Shown here: one piece after another, positions 22,931 to 36,139 of the stretch
Numbering within the stretch: the stretch's first letter is position 1
Layout of the letters: the number at the start of each line of letters is the position of its first letter
Assembly: GCA_006937955.1 (NCBI GenBank)
Contig: SSNP01000083.1
Span: 1,771,686-1,835,685, forward strand
Direction of reading: 5' to 3'
Length of the DNA: 64,000 bases
Origin: Pachypanchax playfairii
Taxonomy: Eukaryota > Chordata > Actinopteri > Cyprinodontiformes > Aplocheilidae
Position numbers and translations under genes: made by a program
Notes under the pieces: generated by a model
Databases searched by the model: none
What the model saw: only the letters and a program-made list of their open reading frames with translations
Told to the model about the DNA's origin: nothing

Positions 22931-25900
22931 CTTGAATGATGATTAGCAAAAAGTTGCCAGCAGATTGTGTTGAATTGTTATTTCAACAAAGATTATTCTC
23001 CAAGAAAAATATTCTTTAGCTAGACTCTTTATCTATATAATAGAGTAATTCCCCTAAAATTAACAACCATAAATAAAACAGAACTCTGTAAGAATATTAA
23101 TTAATTATATTAGTTCTAACCAGCACTTCATAAGATATTTTTTTTACTTTTGTTCTGTGATCTGCTCAGAAACCATCATAGTGCATAAAACACCAGTCTT
23201 TATTAAGTCTGTCTGAGCCAATCCTGATAAAGATACATTATTTCTGTTAAACTAGTTTTCTTTTATTTCCTTGCAGAAGATGATACATTTTTCAGAAGCA
23301 TCAAGGGTGTATTTTAACTACATTTAAGACTCCTTTTCTTTTAGAAATAATCAATGGCTCTTGTTATACCTCTTGCTGCATGCTTCTTTGAACACCATTA
23401 ATCTACATGTTCTAGAAATTCAACAATTTGTCAGCGAAACGCTCAGATATTCCATCACAGACCCAACTGGCTTTTAGCAAACCCTACAATTCATTTGCAA
23501 TGTAATGCACGCAATAAAAAAATGTCTGAATGCTTCACTTAATCTTATCACTGGCAGAAAGATGTATACCAAACCATTTTAGTGTCCAGAAACATGAGCA
23601 TGTTGTTGATTTTACGAACCTGAAACTATTAACTGTAGTGTAGCTGCTTTTGATTTGATTTGGATTACAATGAGTTATTTCTTCTCCTTGTTCTTCTTTC
23701 AGCTTGTGCTTTTCCATCTTTTAGTTCCCCCCCCACCCACCCTTTTGTTTTACTCTTTTTTTCTACGTCTTCCTTTACATCTCTCCTGTCACCCTGTTTC
23801 AGTATCATTAGCTCCTTTTCTCCATTATCTGCAGCCATCTAGTGTTGACTTTATGCCCTAGAATTTATGCTGCTGCTATCTTTTTTTTTTTTTTTTTTTT
23901 TAATAATGCATCACCATGTTCAGTGTCTGTTATGGGATTATGAAATAACGCATGTGAGTTGATCCAGTAATTGTGAGTAAAATTCATGAGAGAGAGAAAA
24001 AATGTTTTACCCATGAAGTCCCCATGAGATTTTATTTCCTATACAATGCAGTAAGAATTTCCACGCAAGATCAAGAATGAAGAGAAGACAGCAATGCTAA
24101 GGAAGAGTGAAAGTAATGAAACTGACATGTTCCACATTACTGTAAAGCAATATGTGCAAGTCTTTGTCTGAGTAAGAACTCAGACTTCAGACAGACAGAG
24201 AGCCAAACCTGTCAGTAAACACAAACACTACATTCACTGATACTGTGCTGTTCTTCTCTCCACCTGGGACAGACAGTCAGTAATAACACTGAGCACCTGA
24301 GCAGCCTTCAGGCTCTACATCTCAAACCCTGGGGCTTTTCACCTGGGAGAGGAGGTTCCTCGCACCACTTCCTCCTGCTCAAGAGCAGCAACTAACTAGG
24401 AAGATTGTCACCCATCACCCTGAAGGGACATGAGGCCTGGAATTCAGTCAGATTATTTTAACATTAATCATTGGGACAGAACAACAGTACAGGCAAGAGT
24501 ACAGACTCATACCACAGCTGTACTGATAAACTATAACAATTCCAAATATTATTACAACACTTACATTAATAAGTCTTTTTTTTTCTTTCTCTCACAAAAA
24601 AGTGTTGCAGGATATGACACAAACACTTCAAACTAAAAAAGTCTAACTTGTGCACAATATGAGCATGCACACAGATGTGATTGTAATGAGAAAAGTACAC
24701 ATTTCATTGCTTATAAAGATGTTTCATTAAAGAAATAATAAATAAAAGACAATATTATATGTTTAAACAACAATTAAAATTAGCTGATTGTGGTGAGGAT
24801 ATATACACAAGATTAACAAAAAATGGCAGGAATGTCACTGCAGCCAGTCCAGATTAGGCTTAGAAATGTCTTAGTAATATGATTCTCATGTTTAACTATA
24901 GACTGTACATAAGGAAAACTGGACAATCCTACCACTCCTATTAAAATAAATTGAATATTTTCCTGACTAAAAATATGTCTCCTAAGTGTTGACTCCTGTT
25001 GAATTACATCAAACTTACTTTGATGCTGTATATTCACATATGTATTTATTTTCCTAATATGTTTAGTTGTAATTAGTTTTATAAAGCCTGAAAACTCACA
25101 ATTGCAATTGAGTGAGCAGGCAGGACTTTTCGTCACAATTCCAGGTAGAATCAGATCCAGAGTCCGATCATGACCATTTTTGGTCACCTTAATGCATTTT
25201 TAGTGCAGTTTTGTTTCTGTCTGAATTATTCTATGAATTTAACTTGTGGTTTTACGTTCATCAGCAACTACTGTAAAGATAGTTTGACTACATTTAAAAC
25301 CATATCTTCCTTTTGACAAACTCCCCTTCATCTGTGAACCTGCTCAGCAAACTGCCTATACTCAACCACCAAGTACCTCACCTCACCTCACTGCTGGGAC
25401 ACATCCTCCTCCCCCTCGAGAGGTGACATGTGAAATCAAGATTCACGACTCAAAAATGTCTCGTAGTTTTGTTCCTCAATTTACATAAACTTTTAGCTAT
25501 TTTCCTTTTTTTGTTGTTTTTATAGTTAAGGTGTCAGACAAGATTCAACAAGTATGAAAAAACAGTAAAAAAAGAAATACCTTTGTATATTTACTAGTAT
25601 ATTGGCAGGTCAATGCTAAAACCAACAACCAGTTTTTGATTCATCAGTTTTTTGCACGTGCATATTTTGTGCCAAATCACAATTTCAAAGAATCCAAATG
25701 AACACACCCTTACAGTACTCGGGTGTAACTCGTGCACACTAAAAATCCACTACACCGTCTTGTTCATCCACATTGACAGACAGCATTCATCTCTAAATGA
25801 AAAACTAATTAAATGAAAACATGTGCTAAGCTCCGTGGTGTGTGGACCTCTTCAGCATTCATAAGGCTCTGTTAGACATTTGTAACCTAATTCTGTTATG

Positions 25901-26759
25901 TTTCAATTATCAGACGCACCTTTGGAGTCTGTGGGAAGGTTAAGTAAATATGACATGGAATAAAGTTAAGCTGGACGTGTGTGCGTTTCTAGCCTTAATG
26001 CTTCTATCTGCCTATTTAATGAGTTTTAGGCCCAGACTTTAGGTAAATATTTACCTGGACAGTTTATGAGTAAGAGAATAATTTGGGGGCTGCAGACTTG
26101 ATCTTTAAGGGAGAACAGAAGTCATATTCACCTCAAGTTAACATGTTTTCCACATTTATTCACTATCCCTTGTCATTAGTGGTGGATTGTTTTGTGAAAA
26201 CAGAATAATTTTCGACAGAATATGAAATAACAGGAACATAAAGAGGAAAAAGATTTGTCTTTCTTCACACACTGGCTTGCCTGATTAAAAATCCTAAGCA
26301 TTTAACCATAGGTAAATGGTCCTGAAATGTGATTATTGTATCAAATATTTGATTATGTTTTTAGTGGGAGTTTTTATGTGTTTGTATGATAGTTACTACC
26401 AGCAATGCCTCCACCTTACACAAACTCTCTGTTTGGATAGCCTTTAAACCCTATTACAGGAAAACGGAAATGAAGGACCACCAACATCATGACATGGTAT
26501 TGTGGGTGACGGATATCTACAAGACCAAATAACTTGGTAATTCAGCTCAAGACACTGTGGTGGGTTGACAGTCGGTTAAAAAACAAAGAACACAATTAGC
26601 AGAAGGCATGTTGGAGCTGCATGTCAGATATAAAGCAGTGTTATATATATAGCAATATATCCTTTTTTGAAATTATAATTTTTTTTATCTTCATTGAATA
26701 ACATGAAAATGATCTTTCATGGTCACAGCACTGTTATAAGCAATTAGCCATTTAGTTAC
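22931..26759. other. Gene-free stretch
   Basis: No genes recognised. Contains a poly-T tract at 23880-23902 and a pyrimidine-rich tract at 23690-23790. Confidence 0.58.
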
Positions 26760-27352
26760 TTAAAGAGGCCATTCCATTAAAAACATTTTTTCTGAGGTTT
26801 CTGTTGAATATTTTAGCTCCACAGGTGTTCTTACCTTAGTGGGTGTGAAAACAGGTCAACAACTTCTCCTTCAGTTTTAATCTCTCAAACCACGCAGGTG
26901 GTGATAAAACCCGATTTCTCCCGAGTCCGAACGGCCTGTATCTGTTTCGTCACAACTCCTTTGTTCGTTAGTTTTCAGCAGCTCCCGCAGTTGAAACCAC
27001 ACCTAGCATGCTGCTGGCTAAAAGCACAAGACGTAACAAACAGAAAGACACAACGTCTGACGTTGCCATGCACAGCGGGGCAGGAAACAGTATTCTTTGC
27101 TCTCATAGGCTAGTTTGTTAGCCAATCAGAGTCCAGCAAATTGGAACAATGAATATGAATGAGCTGCTGACGAAGCAGTCGAAGCAGCCTGACGGAAGGA
27201 GCCTGAACCACCTGAATTTTAACGCAGACAGATTGAAAGGTCTGTTAATCAGTGTTTCCTGACGTTTTTTAGATATAAAATGTTTCATATTACTGGTTAA
27301 TACTTAAGAAATAACCACAAAGTCCTGAAATGTGTATGAAATGGCCTCTTTT
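26760..27352 (+). mobile_element. TTAA miniature element, copy 2
   Basis: Starts TTAAAGAGGCCATTCC and ends ATGGCCTCTTTT. The body is closely similar to copies 1, 3 and 4 throughout. The right TTAA is altered to TTAG where an inverted partial copy joins. Open frames across it are not shared between copies. Confidence 0.87.
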
Positions 27353-27539
27353 AGTATTTACCTGTAATATGAAACATTTTATATCTAAAAAACGTTAGTA
27401 AACACTGATTAACCTTTCAATCTGTCTGCATTAAAATTCGGGCTGGTTCCGGCTCCTTCTGTCAGGCTGCTTCATCAGGCTCTGGCAACAGCTCATTCAT
27501 ATTCATTATTCGGATTTGCTGGATTCAGATTGGCTAACA
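27353..27539 (-). mobile_element. Inverted partial copy of the TTAA element
   Basis: Reverse complement of the right third of the element (homologous to about 27105-27306), missing the last ~45 bases of the terminus. Together with copy 2 it makes a long inverted repeat with a spacer of about 46 bp. Confidence 0.85.
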
Positions 27540-28334
27540 TTGGCTTTATATATTGATCAATCTATATATCTATAGATCAATAGTTTTACTTATAGAAATT
27601 ACAAGGAAAAAAGCCAGTTCAAAATCAAATCCACATGAGCCAAATTCAAGGTGTTATGGAGCCACTTTTATTAACGTCAAGCCACATTGTGTTTATGTGG
27701 ACATGAAAAATAACATTGAAAAAATAAAAATACAAAAAAGTTCCTTAAAACATAAAAGAAGTGATAAGTTATCTTTAAAATTAAGATTTCAATAAGCTTA
27801 TCATTATCTCGGTCTCCTTCAGTAAAATATATTTCTTCTCAATATTAAGCCTCAACAAACTCATGTCACTTTAGCAAAATTATTTCACTCTTTATCTGAA
27901 AATATGTCCATGTCTAACCAGGTCAGTCATGACGGTCTTCCTTTCCTTTTTATATCCACTTGAAGGTACAGCAAGTGTTATACACCAAAATAATAGGTTT
28001 CTTTTGAGTTGATTATTTTATTAAAAAGCAAGCTGTAAACTGTGGAGAGGTTGGGGGGGTGGGGGGATTCTCTCTGCTGGTACTCGCTGTGTGCTGTAAT
28101 CTGTAAAAAAATCCCATTGCACTGAAGGGTGAAATTTTAGAGTTAATTTACTGCGTAACGGGGCATCCTGGCCCACTAAATGCACTCTGGTGACAAACAA
28201 AAATACATAACTCAATAAAACAACAAATGCCTAGAAAACAAAACCTTATTTTGGGCAGGGGGTCTAAGGTCTATCTAATCAGTCATTGGAGGAGACATGA
28301 AATACGGTTTGGACAACTCAGTCAAGAATCTATG
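27540..28334. other. Gene-free stretch
   Basis: No gene seen. Has a G-rich run at 28055-28077. Confidence 0.55.
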
Positions 28335-28480
28335 TTCTCAGTAACTCCCTAGATAAATTTAGAATCACCAGTAAGTAACCCTAAGAGGTATGTTTTTGGA
28401 CTGCGTGAGGAAGCCACCTGAAACAAATCAGTGCATGCATATCAAAAACATGGAAACTCATCACAGTAAGACCTACATAC
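28335..28480 (-). repeat. Old SINE fragment
   Basis: AATTTAGAATCACCAGTAA, then TGTTTTTGGACTGCGTGAGG and GTGCATGCAT match in order the middle of the tRNA-derived SINE seen at 39327-40182. It is heavily diverged. Confidence 0.6.
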
Positions 28481-31256
28481 ACAGCCAATATTAGAACAGG
28501 AAACCTTGTTGCAAAACTTCTTTTTACTATTAAACAGCAGTAGTAAAGGTTAGGTTGATGATCTTAAACTTACCTTTAAAAAAAAGAAATCACGCATGTA
28601 ACACCGTATTTTATGTGAACAATAACTCTTTGCTCTTGATGTTCATTTCATGACAGGTCATGTGTTTCCCCCATCTAAAGCTAAAAAGAGGGAGATAAAT
28701 GTGATTTAAATTAATAGCTGCTACTAAATAACTCCTCGGCTGGTAAACGATGCATTCATCAGATACGGACAGCCAATATCCTGTGATTCATGGCACTCCT
28801 TACTATGTGAAGGGTGCCAACAAAAATTGTTATTACTTTTTAATAAAGTGTACCAGTCACTAATCCCCTCATTTATCAGTCGGAGGCAGTTGGTATGGAT
28901 GAAGCTGGTGTGAAATGGTGTGCATGGATGGTCTGAAGAAGAGGAATGGAGATACACTAGCACTGTATAATAAAAATGTAGGTGGAATTCATGTAATACA
29001 TTATGATTTAACTATTAATACATGCAACAATAAAGAAAGCATCCATGATAGCATGTTTTAATAAAACAGTTGATCTAATAATACATAATTTTATTTATGA
29101 GACTAATGCTGAACTGCTCGAAAACTAGATGAGATGAAGTTTTGTGTGTTTTTGTTTTTTGGGGTGACAGTTGCTCAAACTTCCTCAATACCATTACTGT
29201 AATTCCATGAAATGTGAAAATATTTCATTTTGATTATGTTTTCTTTCATTTTTTTTGTCTGGCTCAGACAGTTTTGAAGATTTTGTAGTAATTAATATTC
29301 TGTGTATATACATTTCATGGCTCCCCTTTGACCTGTTTAAACCTGAATCTATTCAAAAACATAAGCTTAAGTGAGCATTCACAATGACCAGTGTATACAA
29401 TGTTATGATTATTGTCATATTATATTATTTATATTTTGGATGGGTTTTTTTTTCTGGTTGAAACTGCATGTGAGAAAATAAAAAAGGGAATGTTTGATGT
29501 ACAACAAATATTAGTAGAACATTAAACTGTCTTCATCCAAGCTGCTGATCTTCTGCGCTATAATTTTCAGCACTCTGCTAAATTAAAAAAAAAAGTCCTG
29601 TTAAAAATTTGGCTAATGCACATCTGCTGACAATAATATGAATTGAACTGCTGGGATTGTGAATTTAATGATAAAACACTTACAGTATGTTTCATTTTTC
29701 TACATGATGACAAAGTGAAAATGGAGCAAAGATGGTAAATAGAACAAAAAAATCTAGAAGTTTGACAGCTGAGCACAATTTTTGATTCAATGTTCAAGAC
29801 ATGTGTCACACTTTTTTATGTGTTGCATTTTAATTCCAGGTGTTTTCAAATTAGAATTCCGCATGTTTACACAAGTATTTATAAAGGATGTTCCTTAATG
29901 ATTCTACACCATAAAGTCTCAAAATGAAAAAACAACAAACATCATGACAAACGAACTGCAGAAATAATTCAAATCAAGATCTGATTTGAATCCTGAATGA
30001 TGAAATTTGAGCACTAAAATTAATCTGAAGACTTTCCTCTTTTTTATTATTGAGTATCACTGTTTCATTCTTTAGTTATAAAAGTACACAAATACTTTAT
30101 AATTATATCTTTTTAGACTATGGCACACATAGAAACAGTGTGAAGACAAATGATAAATAAACAAGTTGTTTCAAATATAGATTAAAATATTGAAGATAAT
30201 TTTTGCTGACCTAGTAGCATGAAAGATTACATATTGTCTCTGGGATCATGCAATTTTTGTTAGAAAGCTTTTTAAATAAATTGTAGCTAGCCTTCAATTT
30301 TTAAACATGCACGGGCTCTGGATATGAGCTAGTAAGCATGTGGTGAGAAGAATGGAAAGAGCAGTAACAGTGGAGAGTTGGAATTGACCAGCTGCTGCCC
30401 ATACAACTGCAGGAACAACAGTGTTGCCAAGAGGCAGCCATGGCAACAACTGTTATTACCAAAAAGCATTTCTAATCATCTTAATGAACTGCTTTATCTT
30501 TTACCAGCATCTCAAATAAACAACTTTTGTTTTCTTGGACATACAGAGTATCCTGTTTATTTCTAACCTACCTAAATGCATGGATTATGTGGTTTAATTG
30601 GTGTTTTACAACACATTTCTGGGTTTAAATTCACGTTGAACATAATGCAAAAGCACCACCTATGGATGAAGCTATTAATGTAAGGTACAGTAATTAAAGT
30701 CCCTTGTCTTGACCTTGTATTCTGCACTGTGATAAACCTGTCCAAATTCTTAAAACAAACAACCCACAGTTCTGTTCATTTAGCCTTCCAGCTGAAGCGG
30801 TTGCTGATGATTCCCCTTGTGTATGAGTCAATTTAAAGCCTTGAGAACAGCTCACAGTCAATCCATTAACCTCAGCTTTTAGCGGCTGCTTAATGTCACT
30901 ACCTCTGAGTCTTAGACACATGAAAAAGGGAAACAAAGGCACACACACATCCACCATCCCCCACCTTGATAAATTTTTTTAATAGTTGTCATGCAAAGAC
31001 TTGAAAAGGTCAAGGCAGCTTCTCTTGACATTGACTCAGTCATTGTAATAATGAGCTATTTCCCCTTTCTTTGCTTCAGATTTTAGAATACCATATCAGT
31101 GGGCCTGAAGCCATTCATCCACATGTTGGTCAGTCATGGACACACAGACATGAGCACACACAAAGAAAGAGATAGAAGAAAGGCAAAAAATATGGGCATA
31201 CCATGTACATAAATAGAGACAAAAATGTCAAAAAACCACCGGATATACATACATAC

Positions 31257-31287
<31 letters not shown>

Positions 31288-32480
31288 TACTCGAAAACCA
31301 GTCATACACACATATCACCTCTCCCAAGTCCTTGGATCTAAGGGTCTGTCAGCAGCCATCTTCACCCAGATAATTTGAAAGGGCTTTAAAAGGCAGGGGT
31401 CATGTTAAATTGTATCACAAATGTTATTCTTCAATTATCCTTTTGGGAGAAATGTCAACTGCTTCAGGATGAATCAAACTAGGCTTTAAAAAGGATTGTG
31501 TCTTCATGAGTTTGCTGCCTCAAGTAAAGGAGCCAAGCAAATGTTCACACTTCTGTTTGTCCTCACTGCTGCTCTCTACAGATCTACACAAAGGGAAGAA
31601 TATTGTTGAACTACAGATGTCAAATCAAACTTTCCATGTAGATTAATCCTCTACAGAGGAGCAGCTTAGAATAGCAGTGGTATTCGAAACTCAGCATTTT
31701 AGTGATGGACAATTTAAAGCAAAAAATAAAATCATATTAAAAACTTTTGTTTTTCTTGTTTTCTAACACATTTTGAATGGGAATCATAATAAAATGGCTG
31801 AACTGATAAAAAACTTTTTTGAGACTGAAGTGTGGATTTCTGTCCTTATAGGCACATTGTGCTCTGTGATGATTGGAAACCTGTTTAAGTTTGTACTTGA
31901 CTCTCACTCAGTGGCAGCTGAGGATGGACACCATCTCCTTGAGTAGAAAATGGGTTAGAGGAAGGATTTGGACTTTGCATTGACTTCTATTCTTTTTCAT
32001 GGTTTAACCCAAACCTTAGACTTAATGATAGTATCCCAGTAGGCTGTGATTGTTGGTGATGAATAGCAGCGATTGGCGATTGCTGAAAATAGACTGGGTC
32101 ATTGCCCATGTGTGTGTTTCTAGGAGCAGGTCAGACAAACTATCACACTGAATTAGTGCAAAAGAATGAAATTTGACTTTTGTGTGTAAAAAGCCTTCTG
32201 GACACTTTTCCACGTAAACCAAGGTGTGTAGATTTTCAGTAATAAAGTCTCCAATGTGTATATTTATGGAATATCTCCTGCACAATTTCAAGGAAGGTGC
32301 ATTTACTTGGATTCCGGAATAGTGCTACAACTGGTGGCAGCTTGTTAGAGTAGCTCTGTGACTTTGCTAGAACTTGCTAGCATTTTTTGTTCTTTTTGAG
32401 TATTTCTTGCTAGTTTTTTCTTCTGGAAATATTTTCTAAAAACTTTTCTTCTGATTTGGATGCTGTGCTGATTGAGTTTT
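28481..32480. other. Gene-free stretch
   Basis: Mostly AT-rich single-copy-looking DNA with a (TA)n/(TATG)n tract at 31240-31287. The 89-codon minus frame at 32022-32291 shows no recognised domain. The block 30690-31090 is more complex and may be regulatory, without further support. Confidence 0.55.
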
Positions 32481-32738
32481 TTGCTTGATTTGTCACTTTT
32501 TTGCCACTTGTTATGATGCGTAACCATGGCAACAAGAGACTTGTTTACAAGAAAGAGCAACTTACTGACATTTCTAAGGCTGAAATAATCCTCAAATTGA
32601 AACTCTGGATCCCTGATGAGATAAAAAGAAGAAGATGTGGATGCAGAACGGGAGCACAGTGAAGAGAGAGAAAGAGGAAGTTTAAACCTTCACTTCCATC
32701 AGTCATATTGACAAATGTGAGATCTCTTTGCTAACAAA

Positions 32739-32925
32739 ATGGATGAACTTGAAACTCTGTTGAAGACCCAGCCAGAGTATCATGAATGCAGCATCATGTG
32801 TTTTACTGAGACATGGCTAAAGGAACATATCCTGAACTCCAGCGTGTGTCTACCTGGCTTTCAAACAATACGGGCAGACAGAGATTTGAAGAGGAACAGC
32901 ATAAGAAGAGGAGTTTGTCAGCTGA
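32739..32925 (+). pseudogene. LINE endonuclease N-terminal fragment
   Basis: MDELETLLKTQPEYHECSIM, CFTETWLKEHI and GFQTIRADRDLKRNS match the start of APE-like endonucleases of fish LINEs. The glutamate in TETWL is the conserved metal-binding residue. Just upstream, the usual NVRSLANKM lead is present but frameshifted. The domain is cut about 60 residues in. Confidence 0.83.
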
Positions 32926-33196
32926 TCACACCTGCAGTCACCTGTTGGGGTGGAGCATCAGAGCAAGTGACATGAAGAGGCTGAACAGATGGATAAGAAG
33001 GACTGATTCTGTCCTGGATACTGAACTGGAGTCTCTTGAGTTGATTGTCCAAAGGAGGATGAAGAACATGATAGAAAACCCTCATCATCCTCTTCAGAAC
33101 ACAGTAACTCAACAACAGAGTGTCTTCAGTCAGAAGATTCTTCATAATCCGCTGCAGCACAGACCGTTACAGAAGATCCTTCCTGTCCACACCTAG
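32913..33196 (+). pseudogene. LINE reverse transcriptase C-terminal tail
   Basis: The frame carries LGWSIRASDMKRLNRWIRRT, SVLDTELESLELIVQRRMKN and NPHHPLQNTV before stopping near 33196. This is the C-terminal region after the reverse transcriptase thumb in fish LINE ORF2 proteins. It is out of frame with the endonuclease piece. Confidence 0.8.
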
Positions 33197-33325
33197 AACC
33201 TTCTATAATGGCTTCCTGAAAAAGAACTGAGCTACAACAACACTTAATTTCCCTTCAGGGATTAAAAAAGTATGTTTGATTTGATTTGATTTACGGAAAG
33301 GGACAAAACACATGAATGGGAGATG

Positions 33326-33635
33326 CATGGGCCTTGTTTATGGGGGGGGACAGGGGGGACATGTCCCCCCCTGTGCTTTGTCCCCCCCCCATGTTTTGCT
33401 GAACAAAACAAAGTAAAAAGTGGAAATTCGCTAGTTTCTTATAAAAATCCTCTGGCAGAGGCAAATATATCATGAAATATGCAGTCAGAAATGCTTCAAA
33501 AATCGCCTCCGGCCATCTGTTAGTCTTGGCTTCTGGGGGCCTAAAGCGGCCCCCAGACCCCCGGCCGCTAGTGCTTCGGCCCTTCGGGCCTCACATTAAC
33601 CCCCCCCCATTATATCATATCAAACAAGGCCCATG
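33326..33635. mobile_element. GC-rich miniature element with 14-bp inverted ends
   Basis: CATGGGCCTTGTTT (33326-33339) and its exact reverse complement (33622-33635) bound 310 bp containing long G and C runs and GCCCTTCGGGCC. No clear target duplication was found. Ends and composition suggest a DNA transposon derivative, superfamily unresolved. Confidence 0.6.
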
Positions 33636-34258
33636 TAGACAAAAACGATTACTATGGCAGAAAATAGAGAATCAGATACAGAATCTGTCATTTCTGAAGG
33701 TTTTTATCCTTCGAAACGAAAACTCGATGACTCAGTAAAAGAGTCCATGTGAAGAGTATCTTGATGCAGATATGTTTAAGCTGAAATCAGTTCCACAGGC
33801 TTCAAGTTTTGCCAATCATACACAGTCAGTCTCAGTTTCATCATAGATGCAGAAGAACGTCGTGAATAAACAGTCAGATCAGAGCAGAAGGAGAGAAAGA
33901 AAAGAGACCAAAATCTACTGAGAAATCTCTCATGGAGTTACTAATGTCGGATCCTGATGTGAGTGTGCGCGTGACTCTGGCAGCACTGTGAGTATTTCTT
34001 TCTCTGACGCTCTGCCGAAGTAGAGTGATTTGTAGGTATCCGTGAGTGTGTGTATATGTTTGTGTGGTGACAGCTGTAAAAGAGTAAAGTTCATGATGCA
34101 TCCTCATGACAACAGCTCGTTTGAGAATAAAACTGTTGACCTAGCAGGCAACCTGTTCATTTCAAACTCCAGTCCATTTTTATTTATAACATTCACATAC
34201 TCAGAACTTTGCCTGTTGAGATAGCCTGACCAATCAGATCCACCTGCATTATGTTCAA
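33636..34258. other. Possible transposon debris with short open frame
   Basis: Right after the GC-rich element an ATG at 33654 opens 32 codons rich in charged residues (MAENRESDTESVISEGFYPS and on), which resembles the start of a transposon-encoded protein. No further domain is visible. The remainder is unclassified. Confidence 0.3.
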
Positions 34259-34642
34259 ATGCAGAAGGGTCTGACACTGGAGCCGCACCCGATCATTTCC
34301 GCGTCAAATTTTATGACGGACCAATTACATATCACCTTTGTTGTGCGTCATTCTGAAAACACTGAACTAGCGTTTTCCACCCACAGCACAACATTCAACA
34401 TGGCAGACTCGGCTGTGGATGAAGTGTTTACTTCTGTGTTTGCACAGTGTTTGCTTGGGGCGGTCAAATACCTGAACCGAGTGTGCAATGACACCTCGTA
34501 TTCGCAAGTTTTTGACATTAAAGCGACAACTGTCATTAATATTCGTGTTTTCTCCTCCATTAACCATGGCTCTGTAGCTACCATTATGGCTCCGCTCGCT
34601 AAACCTTTTGTTTTCGTTCCGCCTTGTGTGTATCCGCTTTAG
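34259..34642 (+). other. CpG-bearing open segment, unclassified
   Basis: This stretch has many CpG dinucleotides in a CpG-poor region, and a 127-codon open frame. Its inner ATG at 34400 follows CAAC and starts MADSAVDEVFTSVFAQCL. It could be the first exon of a recent mobile element or host-derived sequence. I recognise no domain. Confidence 0.3.
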
Positions 34643-36136
34643 CGTCACATATGTTGCATGACTTCCGGGTTTCTGTGATTCTCTCTCAACTGGCTAAGCC
34701 CTCCTTCGAAATTGAGAGACAGCGGTTCAGCTCCAGGCCCTCACGTCTTTGTAAAGTATTCTGTCAAAGACTTGGGCCTGGTTGATCAGGTAACTGTTGA
34801 GAGTGTCACGTTTAGAAAAAAAGAATTTCTACCCCATTTTTGCTCACATCGCTGCCTTTTCTTTCTTATTACAGTTGTTCACAGAAATTATATTTAATGC
34901 TTAACTTGTGGCTCTGCTGCATGACAATGGGTGTGACTCAAATGTGACTGTGCAGATGAATTCTTTTCATGGATCAAAATCCAACCCATTGAGTCCAAAC
35001 AAGCATTTGGTCCACATGAAGTCTTTTATTTTTGTATGAGTGATTTCATTATTCTCTGGGTCTTATTAAGAGAAATACATTAAGGAAGCAATGCTACAAC
35101 CACCAGACCAGCTATACAGCATTTCACCATTTTATCAACAAAAACATAAGCTCTTCGGATTTTCAATGTCCATGTAAGATGTAAACAGAGAGCTAGATTG
35201 CAGCATTGTTTCACTTCAAGTTTCAAAATTGAGATTTGCCTGATGCACAAAAAAATCTTCATACTTGCCTTTTAAGTGTCAAACAACACAATAAACCATT
35301 TAGAAGCCTTACAACTTTGTTTAACAAGACATGGTGCAAATTTAAGACCTGAGAATGTCAGATACACTTCAATGTCTAAAAATGTAATTCCACCACATTA
35401 GGATTGGATTTCGTCTCCATAGGAACCGCTGGTTTCAATTAGGTAGTTGTGATTAGACCAGAAAAAAGGACCCAAAGAGGTTAAAAAAATACTGGATACA
35501 TAGTTGTTTTTCTACATCCATATGGTGACATCTCATAAAGACAAAAAAAAAATCTCAATTTGCTTTCACTAACATATTAACCCAAACAATTAACTTAGTT
35601 CAATTAACACCAAAACTAAATATTAAGCATGTAAAAAAAAAAACAAAAGATACAAACTTTGATGCATGAAGATTTAAATTAGATCCATGTTAATGGAAAG
35701 TCCTCAGATGTTGGAGTTCTTTCATGTTTTGAATCCCATAATGATACAAAAAAAGTCACACACACATTTGCTATTTTTGGAAATAGATTATTTTCAGAAG
35801 ACTCTCATCTCCCATAGACTCTTGTGGTGGTCGCCTGGGTTGGAAATTTTTCAAATGGTTTTAATGAAAGTTGTGGTTGTGATTGGCAGCTGAATGCCTA
35901 AACGAACAAAGGGTCTCCTCTATGAGGGGTCAGAAGTGAAAATAGCTTTGCCCTTTGCCAGTGGCCTGCCCTGCCTGGCTCACTGGATATTACAACTTAC
36001 TACATTTTATATTTGCAATAACAAATTGACTCCAATTGGTCTAGGTGGAGATCAGGACCTGGCTGGAAATTTGCAGTGCCATTAGGAAATCAGTCAATGA
36101 AACATTGTGGGAACAATTAGGATAAAAACAGAAGCC
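34643..36136. other. Gene-free stretch
   Basis: No gene or repeat recognised. A-rich runs at 35540-35552 and 35632-35643. Confidence 0.55.
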
Positions 36137-36139
36137 TTA

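Larger units (their letters stand above)
32481..33293 (+). mobile_element. Internally deleted non-LTR retrotransposon (LINE)
   Basis: The 5' part contains a basic segment (IPDEIKRRRCGCRTG) and then the beginning of an APE-type endonuclease. The 3' part is the extreme C-terminus of a reverse transcriptase ORF, a short 3' UTR with TTCCCTTCAGGGATTAAA, and a (TTTGA)n tail ending at 33293. Everything between endonuclease start and reverse transcriptase end is missing. The 3' features match fish LINEs of the L2/CR1/Rex1 type; the exact clade is not resolved. Confidence 0.82.

Noticed and set aside
32022..32291. 89-codon minus-strand frame near the LINE
   Set aside because: Some residue order looks protein-like, but no family was recognised and it is antisense to the LINE.
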